From NCBI GenBank assembly GCA_009785545.1, contig WQWD01000088.1, positions 1 through 8,795 of the forward strand: a stretch of DNA of 8,795 bases, given 5' to 3'. This document shows positions 5,076 through 8,795 of this stretch, piece by piece. Source of the stretch: Treponema sp. Its GTDB lineage: Bacteria > Spirochaetota > Spirochaetia > Treponematales > Breznakiellaceae. Made by a program: the position numbers and the translations under genes. Each line of letters begins with the position of its first letter. The first letter of the stretch is position 1. The notes below the pieces were generated by a model. It did no database searches. It was not told where the DNA came from and worked only from the letters and a program-made list of their open reading frames with translations.

Positions 5076-6893
5076 TTATCTCAACACTGCCCGAATCCGC
5101 CGCACTCCCGCCGACGATGACTGCTCCTTTTGAATCTTGAAAATTCCCAGCGAGCCGGTACGCTCAACATGAGGGCCGCCGCAAACTTCTTTTGTAAAAA
5201 AGTCGACCTGCGAAAAGCCGATGGTGTAGACCTTTACCTGAGACTCGTACTTCTCTCCAAAAAGGGCGATTGCGCCTGATTTAACTGCTTCTTCGATAGT
5301 CATTGTTTCTATAGAGATTGGCAAATCCTTCTTGATTTGCTCGTTGACAATATCCTCAATTTGTTTGAGCTGATCTGCCGTTAGCGCAGAATCGTGGGTG
5401 AAGTCGAAGCGCAATCGTTCCGCTGTGATGTTGCTGCCTTTTTGCGCAGCGTGGTCTCCAAGGGTAAGTTTTAACGCCTGATGAAGAAGGTGTGTTGCTG
5501 TGTGGTATTTGACTGCCATCTCGCCCTGATCGCCAAGTCCGCCTTTGAACGCCTGACCACTTTGAGAGCGGGAAAGTTCTTGGTGTTTTTTGAAAGCTTC
5601 CTCGAATTCTTCACGGTTGACTGTCATGCCTGATTCGGCAGCAAGTTCTTCTGTCAATTCAATTGGAAATCCAAAGGTGTCGTAAAGTTTGAAGGCAAGC
5701 CGCCCTGACATAATTTTTCGGGGATCTTTGAGCAAGTTGGGAAGAAGTTTTTCGAATTCATGTTCGCCCTTTTGCAGGGTTTCCATAAACTTGGCTTCTT
5801 CTTTTTTAAGTTCGCTCATTATAAAACCACAATTTTCTTCGAGTTCGGGGTAGGCGTTTTTGAATTGCTCCACGACAACTTCTGCTATCGGAATAAGGCT
5901 TATCCCTTCGGCTTTTAGTTTTCTCCCGTGCCGAACCGCTCTGCGAATTATCCGGCGAAGAACGTAACCCGCCCCCACATTTGACGGACTGACAGCTTTT
6001 GGGTCTCCCAAAATAAATGTTGCTGAACGTGCGTGGTCGGCGACTATCCGTATCGATTTGTCAGTCTCCGTATTGCCTCCGCCTTGATATTTACTGCCGC
6101 TTGCTTGTTCAATCGCCTGTATAATCGGCTCGAAAATCGTTGTGTCATAAACGCTGGATTTTCCGTTAAGAACGGTTACAGTTCTTTCGATACCCATGCC
6201 TGTGTCAACGCATTTTCGTGCGAGAGGTTCGAATTCGCCGTCCACATTTTTATTGTACTGCATGAAAACGTCATTCCAGATTTCCAGCCACAAACCGCAC
6301 GAGCAGCCGGGTTTGCAATCATTCGAGCAAGGTGTATCTCCTATATAATAGAACATTTCGGTATCCGGTCCGCACGGCCCTGTCGTTCCGGCAGGTCCCC
6401 ACCAATTGTCTTCCTTGGGCAGATAAGCAATGCGATTTTCAGGTATGCCGGCACTTTTCCATATTTCCGCTGATTCATCGTCTCTTGGCGCGTCACTATC
6501 GCCCTGAAAAACAGTTATCCCAAGCCTTTCAATCGGTATATTGAGCCATTCAGGCGACGTAAGAAACTCAAAGCTCATTTTGATAGCGTCTTCCTTGAAG
6601 TAATCTCCAAGCGACCAATTCCCCAACATTTCAAAAAAGGTAAGATGACTTGCGTCGCCGACACTGTCGATGTCTCCCGTTCTGATACATTTTTGAAAAT
6701 CGACAAGCCTTTTGCCTGCCGGATGTTCTTCTCCCAGCAAATACGGAACCAACGGGTGCATTCCCGCAGTTGTAAAAAGCACTGTAGGGTCATTTTCCGG
6801 CAATAGGGACTTCCCCTGTATCTGCACGTGCCCCTTTGAAACAAAAAAATTGATGTATTTGCCGCGAAGTTCATCGGCTGTTAGTCGGTTCAT
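5076..6893 (-). CDS. alaS: Alanyl-tRNA synthetase, short spirochaete form
   Basis: A class II synthetase that charges tRNA-Ala. The catalytic domain (1-~240) shows TTAGMHPLVPYLLG (41-54), FFEMLGNWSLGDYFK (86-100), GPAGTTGPCGP (166-176) and LEIWNDVFMQYNK (203-215). The tRNA-recognition helices follow (VGAGYVLRRIIRRAVRHG, 306-323). The editing domain keeps its metal-binding residues H464, H468 (HTATH) and C571, H575 (CGGPH), so Ser/Gly clearing should be intact. At 605 residues it is about 270 shorter than the usual ~875: the C-Ala domain is absent, and the barrel that normally lies between the helical and editing domains is reduced to about residues 445-462. Short AlaRS is known in spirochaetes. 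A cysteine cluster (C189, C193, C197, C199) lies in the catalytic domain. No Shine-Dalgarno precedes the ATG. An 87-bp gap separates it from the isomerase gene, so an internal promoter is possible there. Confidence 0.96.
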   Translation of the reverse strand: MNRLTADELRGKYINFFVSKGHVQIQGKSLLPENDPTVLFTTAGMHPLVPYLLGEEHPAGKRLVDFQKCIRTGDIDSVGDASHLTFFEMLGNWSLGDYFKEDAIKMSFEFLTSPEWLNIPIERLGITVFQGDSDAPRDDESAEIWKSAGIPENRIAYLPKEDNWWGPAGTTGPCGPDTEMFYYIGDTPCSNDCKPGCSCGLWLEIWNDVFMQYNKNVDGEFEPLARKCVDTGMGIERTVTVLNGKSSVYDTTIFEPIIQAIEQASGSKYQGGGNTETDKSIRIVADHARSATFILGDPKAVSPSNVGAGYVLRRIIRRAVRHGRKLKAEGISLIPIAEVVVEQFKNAYPELEENCGFIMSELKKEEAKFMETLQKGEHEFEKLLPNLLKDPRKIMSGRLAFKLYDTFGFPIELTEELAAESGMTVNREEFEEAFKKHQELSRSQSGQAFKGGLGDQGEMAVKYHTATHLLHQALKLTLGDHAAQKGSNITAERLRFDFTHDSALTADQLKQIEDIVNEQIKKDLPISIETMTIEEAVKSGAIALFGEKYESQVKVYTIGFSQVDFFTKEVCGGPHVERTGSLGIFKIQKEQSSSAGVRRIRAVLR

Positions 6894-6910
6894 GGTGTTA
6901 TGTTACCATA

Positions 6911-6930
6911 GAGGAGAGGAGAGGGGGAAG
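6911..6930 (-). other. Pyrimidine tract in the alaS leader
   Basis: On the alaS-coding strand this 20-base stretch contains only C and T, about 17 bases before the ATG. It takes the place where a Shine-Dalgarno would be expected slightly further downstream, and there is none. An all-pyrimidine leader can bind ribosomal protein S1, but that role is inference. Confidence 0.4.
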
Positions 6931-6971
6931 TGGAAAATTTGCTAATATTAAAAAATTTTTTCACACAAGTA

Positions 6972-7000
6972 TTGACACTTTTTTATAAATAACGTATGCT
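6972..7000 (+). promoter_or_regulatory. Sigma-70-type promoter of the tRNA-Phe gene
   Basis: A perfect -35 TTGACA (6972-6977) and a -10 TATGCT (6995-7000) are separated by the ideal 17 bp, with transcription expected to start near 7007. The tRNA begins 27 bases later. This is the best promoter in the window, consistent with a strongly expressed stable RNA. The expected leader opens with a small hairpin (AGTATC 7007-7012 / GATACT 7018-7023). The same intergenic region must also contain the divergent alaS promoter, for which I find no convincing -35/-10 pair. Confidence 0.8.
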
Positions 7001-7033
7001 TTTGTAAGTATCGATATGATACTGTTTGTTCAC

Positions 7034-7106
7034 GCCACCTTAGCTCAGTTGGTAGAGCAGCAGACTGAAAATCTGCGTGTCTGGGGTTCAATTCCCCGAG
7101 GTGGCA
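7034..7106 (+). tRNA. tRNA-Phe (anticodon GAA)
   Basis: A complete 73-nt tRNA cloverleaf. The acceptor stem is GCCACCT / AGGTGGC with discriminator A at 7106; the D-stem is GCTC / GAGC; the anticodon stem GCAGA / TCTGC encloses the loop CTGAAAA with anticodon GAA at 7067-7069; the variable loop is short; the T-stem TGGGG / CCCCG (first pair T-G) encloses TTCAATT. CCA is not encoded (AAAG follows), so the 3' end is completed by CCA-adding enzyme. It has its own promoter. An integrase gene starts 145 bp downstream in the same direction, which points to its 3' half being the attachment site of an integrated element. Confidence 0.97.
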
Positions 7107-7117
7107 AAAGTTTAAGG

Positions 7118-7150
7118 TTGCTAAGTCTTTGTGTTACAAGGAGTTAGCGG
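7118..7150 (+). repeat. Hairpin between tRNA-Phe and the integrase
   Basis: A 13-bp-arm stem-loop (7120-7148): GCTAA and CTTTGT on the left pair with ACAAGG and TTAGC on the right, interrupted by a 2x2 mismatch, with loop GTT. Two G-T wobbles can extend the base to 7118 and 7150. No T-tract follows directly, so it is more likely a processing signal or a protein site than a classical terminator. Its place just past the tRNA 3' end is where integrase arm-type or excisionase sites are found in tRNA-inserted elements. Confidence 0.6.
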
Positions 7151-7158
7151 AAGAACTT

Positions 7159-7174
7159 CCCCAAAAGGGGCGTT
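7159..7174 (+). terminator. Weak candidate terminator for tRNA-Phe
   Basis: CCCC-AAAA-GGGG (7159-7170) followed by CGTTTAT. The stem is only 4 bp and the T-tract is short, so termination would be inefficient at best and could allow read-through into the integrase gene. Confidence 0.25.
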
Positions 7175-7197
7175 TATATCACTATACTAAATTGCCT

Positions 7198-7233
7198 TGT
7201 ACAGTGGATGTACAGTAAAACATCCGTATACAG
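7198..7233 (+). repeat. TGTACAGT repeats before the integrase
   Basis: TGTACAGT occurs at 7198-7205 and again at 7209-7216, exactly 11 bp apart, so both lie on the same face of the helix. A degenerate third copy (GTATACAG) is at 7226-7233. The TGTACA core is itself palindromic. An overlapping inverted repeat, GGATGT 7206-7211 / ACATCC 7220-7225, brackets the second copy. This is the usual form of a cluster of protein-binding sites, either arm-type sites for the integrase or operators controlling its gene. A -10-like TATACT is at 7183-7188, upstream of the repeats, without a good -35. Confidence 0.55.
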
Positions 7234-7241
7234 GGTTTTTT

Positions 7242-7245
7242 GGAG
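7242..7245 (+). promoter_or_regulatory. Ribosome binding site deciding the integrase start
   Basis: GGAG lies 6 nt before ATG 7252. The longer possible start, TTG at 7240, overlaps this site and has none of its own, so ATG 7252 is preferred. Confidence 0.65.
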
Positions 7246-7251
7246 TGTGAT

Positions 7252-8595
7252 ATGAACACGTACCCTTTCACCATTTTTAAGCGATCAAACCGCCCTTTCT
7301 ATTTTGTATCTTTCAAAGACGCAAATGGCAAGTCTCTTAGTCCTATCTCAACAAAACAAGTAGATGAAAAAGATGCTATGCAGATTGCTTTTGCGTGGTT
7401 GAGAGATGGGATACCCAAAAAAGAAAAATCTGTAACTGTTCAGGATTTGGCTTTCAAGGACTTGTTGCGCAAAATTAAACTTGGAGAGGAAGCCGATACT
7501 TTGCTGATTGAATTAAAGCGTACTGGATTACTGAAAAGTTATATCTTGAACGATACTCCGCAATCGCAAGAGTTCACCTCGTTTTTGTCTACCTTTTGGG
7601 ATTGGGAAACTTCACCCTACATCAATGAGAAATTGCGGAAAGCCCACGGTATTCATCGCCGCCATTGCAGGACACAGGCAAGAGCAATTCCGCTTTACTG
7701 GCAGCCTTTTTTTGAAGGGCGGTTTTTAGGAGAAATAACGGCAGGAGATATTGATGCTTTTATAAACCACGTGGGACAAATGGAGTTTTCAGCGGATAGA
7801 AAAAACGGGGTTATTAAAGCCGGAATAAAACCGCTTCGGTGGGCGTATGCAAAAGGCATGATTGAAAAAGACCCAACAAGGGGGCATATCATGTTTGCAG
7901 GTGAAAAGCAGAAACGAAATATTCTAACGCCGAGTGCTGCCGCTGCCATTTTCAGGGTTGAATGGCAGGATGAGAGGGCAAAACTCGCAAATATGCTGGC
8001 GGCAGTAACCGGAATGAGAAGCGGGGAAATACAGGCGTTGAGGTTTCAGGATTTGGGGGTAGACTGCTTATATGTTCGTGCTTCTTGGAATAAACTTGAT
8101 GGTTTGAAACTCCCTAAAAACAACGAAACTAGAACCGTTGAGATTTTCTTTCCCGATTTGATGAATAGGCTGATTGAACTTGCAAAAAGCAACCCTTGGG
8201 GCGTATCACCTGACAGTTTTGTGTTTTGGTCTGCAACAAGAAAAAGCGTGCCTATGCACGGGCAGGCATTTAGAAATGGATTACGAGATGCCCTTAAACA
8301 AATTGGCTTTACAGATGTCGAATCGAAAAAATATTTATTTCACGGCTGGCGGCATTTTTTCACTTCCTACATGATAGGCAAACTGGATAAAAAACTTCTG
8401 AAAACGCAGACAGGGCATAAAACTGATGTGATGCTTGCACATTACGCTGACCATGCAACAGACGGTGACAGAGAGATCATTCAAACAGTGGGTAGGAAAA
8501 CTTTTGCTGGGCTTCTACCGGAAAAGCCAAAACAATTGGTGTTTAATAAAAACGCGAGCCAAATAGCGGCTAGTGAAATCTTAACCGAGTGTTAA
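7252..8595 (+). CDS. Tyrosine recombinase (phage-type integrase)
   Basis: A 447-residue site-specific recombinase that would integrate and excise the element next to tRNA-Phe. All catalytic residues are visible: R256 (TGMRSGE), a candidate beta-hairpin lysine K289 (LKLPKNNETR), H364 and R367 (HGWRH), H389 (TGHK) and the nucleophile Y398 (HYAD). The N-terminal region (1-~110) is the likely arm-binding part, and residues ~115-215 the core-binding (SAM-like) domain, including WETSPYINEKLRKAHGIHRRHC and FFEGRFLGEITAGDIDAFI. I recall very similar integrases, with the same MNTYPFTxFKRS start, as multicopy in termite-gut Treponema. The protein is full length with no frameshift. It is transcribed in the tRNA direction and followed by a hairpin terminator. 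Confidence 0.95.
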   Translation: MNTYPFTIFKRSNRPFYFVSFKDANGKSLSPISTKQVDEKDAMQIAFAWLRDGIPKKEKSVTVQDLAFKDLLRKIKLGEEADTLLIELKRTGLLKSYILNDTPQSQEFTSFLSTFWDWETSPYINEKLRKAHGIHRRHCRTQARAIPLYWQPFFEGRFLGEITAGDIDAFINHVGQMEFSADRKNGVIKAGIKPLRWAYAKGMIEKDPTRGHIMFAGEKQKRNILTPSAAAAIFRVEWQDERAKLANMLAAVTGMRSGEIQALRFQDLGVDCLYVRASWNKLDGLKLPKNNETRTVEIFFPDLMNRLIELAKSNPWGVSPDSFVFWSATRKSVPMHGQAFRNGLRDALKQIGFTDVESKKYLFHGWRHFFTSYMIGKLDKKLLKTQTGHKTDVMLAHYADHATDGDREIIQTVGRKTFAGLLPEKPKQLVFNKNASQIAASEILTEC

Positions 8596-8625
8596 GCATG
8601 AGGCTCCCAGCTTGATAAACCAGAC

Positions 8626-8677
8626 AAAGGGGCTGTCCGAATAAGTTTCTAACTTTTCGGGCATCGCCTTTATTTTT
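8626..8677 (+). terminator. Probable Rho-independent terminator of the integrase gene
   Basis: An imperfect hairpin spans 8626-8671: AAAGG and TCCGAA on the left pair with CCTTT and TTCGGG on the right, the inner stem is AAGTT / AACTT, and the loop is TCT. It is followed by a T-rich run, CTTTATTTTT (8668-8677). It lies 30 bp past the integrase stop and ahead of the next gene. The sequence GGGGCTGTCCGAA at its left end also resembles IS terminal repeats. Confidence 0.6.
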
Positions 8678-8714
8678 AACACAAAACCTTTATTTATTTC
8701 TGAATCATATCGGC

Positions 8715-8732
8715 GTATATTGAATTATATAC
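8715..8732 (+). promoter_or_regulatory. Operator-like inverted repeat before the right-edge gene
   Basis: GTATAT (8715-8720) and ATATAC (8727-8732) form a perfect 6-bp inverted repeat around TGAATT, 35 bp upstream of the next start codon. It overlaps a -10-like TATATT (8716-8721), where a repressor would be expected to bind; the matching -35 (TTTATT, 8693-8698) is poor. Confidence 0.35.
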
Positions 8733-8756
8733 AACGGCAAATAAAGCCAAGTTTTC

Positions 8757-8762
8757 AGGAGG
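8757..8762 (+). promoter_or_regulatory. Ribosome binding site of the right-edge gene
   Basis: A perfect AGGAGG, 5 nt before ATG 8768. This is the strongest translation start signal on the plus strand and shows that a real gene begins here. Confidence 0.8.
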
Positions 8763-8767
8763 CAGAA

Positions 8768-8795
8768 ATGAAAAATGATAAAACGGAAAGAGATA
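8768..8795 (+). CDS. Start of an unidentified gene (partial)
   Basis: Only nine codons are visible before the window ends, reading MKNDKTERD, a short hydrophilic start that names no family. The gene call rests on the perfect Shine-Dalgarno, the terminator closing the upstream gene and the operator-like repeat in front. Because it follows the integrase of a tRNA-inserted element, it is probably cargo or a regulator of that element, but this is inference. Confidence 0.7.

Noticed and set aside
5041..5078. Terminator after alaS (GTTAAA / TTTAAC)
   Set aside because: The stem is only 6 bp, AT-only except one pair, and no T-tract follows; transcription probably continues into the isomerase gene.
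6033..6473. 146-residue rightward frame inside alaS
   Set aside because: It is fully antisense to a well-conserved region of AlaRS and has no independent support.
7240..7251. TTG at 7240 as the integrase start
   Set aside because: It overlaps the GGAG that serves ATG 7252 and adds only four residues with no ribosome binding site of its own.

Overview
The window looks like the chromosome of a spirochaete of the genus Treponema, probably a host-associated (termite-gut-like) lineage. Three things suggest this: a very short alanyl-tRNA synthetase (605 residues, missing the C-terminal domain and part of the editing-side barrel, as I recall for Treponema and Borrelia enzymes); the order alaS, parvulin-like lipoprotein-type/secreted isomerase, nusB, which I recall from Treponema pallidum; and an Rpn-type nuclease plus a tyrosine recombinase of types I recall as multicopy in termite-gut treponemes. 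These taxonomic statements are recollection plus inference, since no search was possible.

Layout, left to right. Positions 1-55 hold the first codons of a leftward transposase (probably IS1182 family) cut by the window edge. A non-coding stretch (56-503) follows, dominated by a 151-bp hairpin element at 260-410. A leftward Rpn/PD-(D/E)XK nuclease gene occupies 504-1406. A second hairpin element of the same family lies at 1554-1680. The core chromosomal block then runs leftward from 6893 to 1716: alaS, a secreted SurA/PpiC-like protein, nusB, and a membrane-anchored TPR protein, tightly spaced from the isomerase onward (4-bp gap, then an ATGA overlap). Facing away from alaS, a rightward promoter drives a tRNA-Phe(GAA) gene at 7034-7106. 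About 145 bp downstream, in the same direction, is a tyrosine recombinase (7252-8595), followed by a hairpin terminator and the start of another gene at 8768 with a strong ribosome binding site.

How it fits together. The middle is housekeeping: translation (AlaRS, tRNA-Phe), transcription elongation/antitermination (NusB) and envelope protein folding (PPIase). Both flanks are accessory. The right flank is a textbook tRNA-3'-end insertion: tRNA, an integrase-proximal region full of small repeats, the integrase, then cargo beyond the window. The left flank carries an IS and a nuclease gene bracketed by two directly oriented hairpin elements.

The most interesting signal is that hairpin family. 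The two copies share a conserved core (a 3-nt bulge and a symmetric 5x5 internal loop), while their outer arms and tips have unrelated sequences that are nevertheless self-complementary within each copy. That is covariation-type evidence that the fold, not the sequence, is kept.
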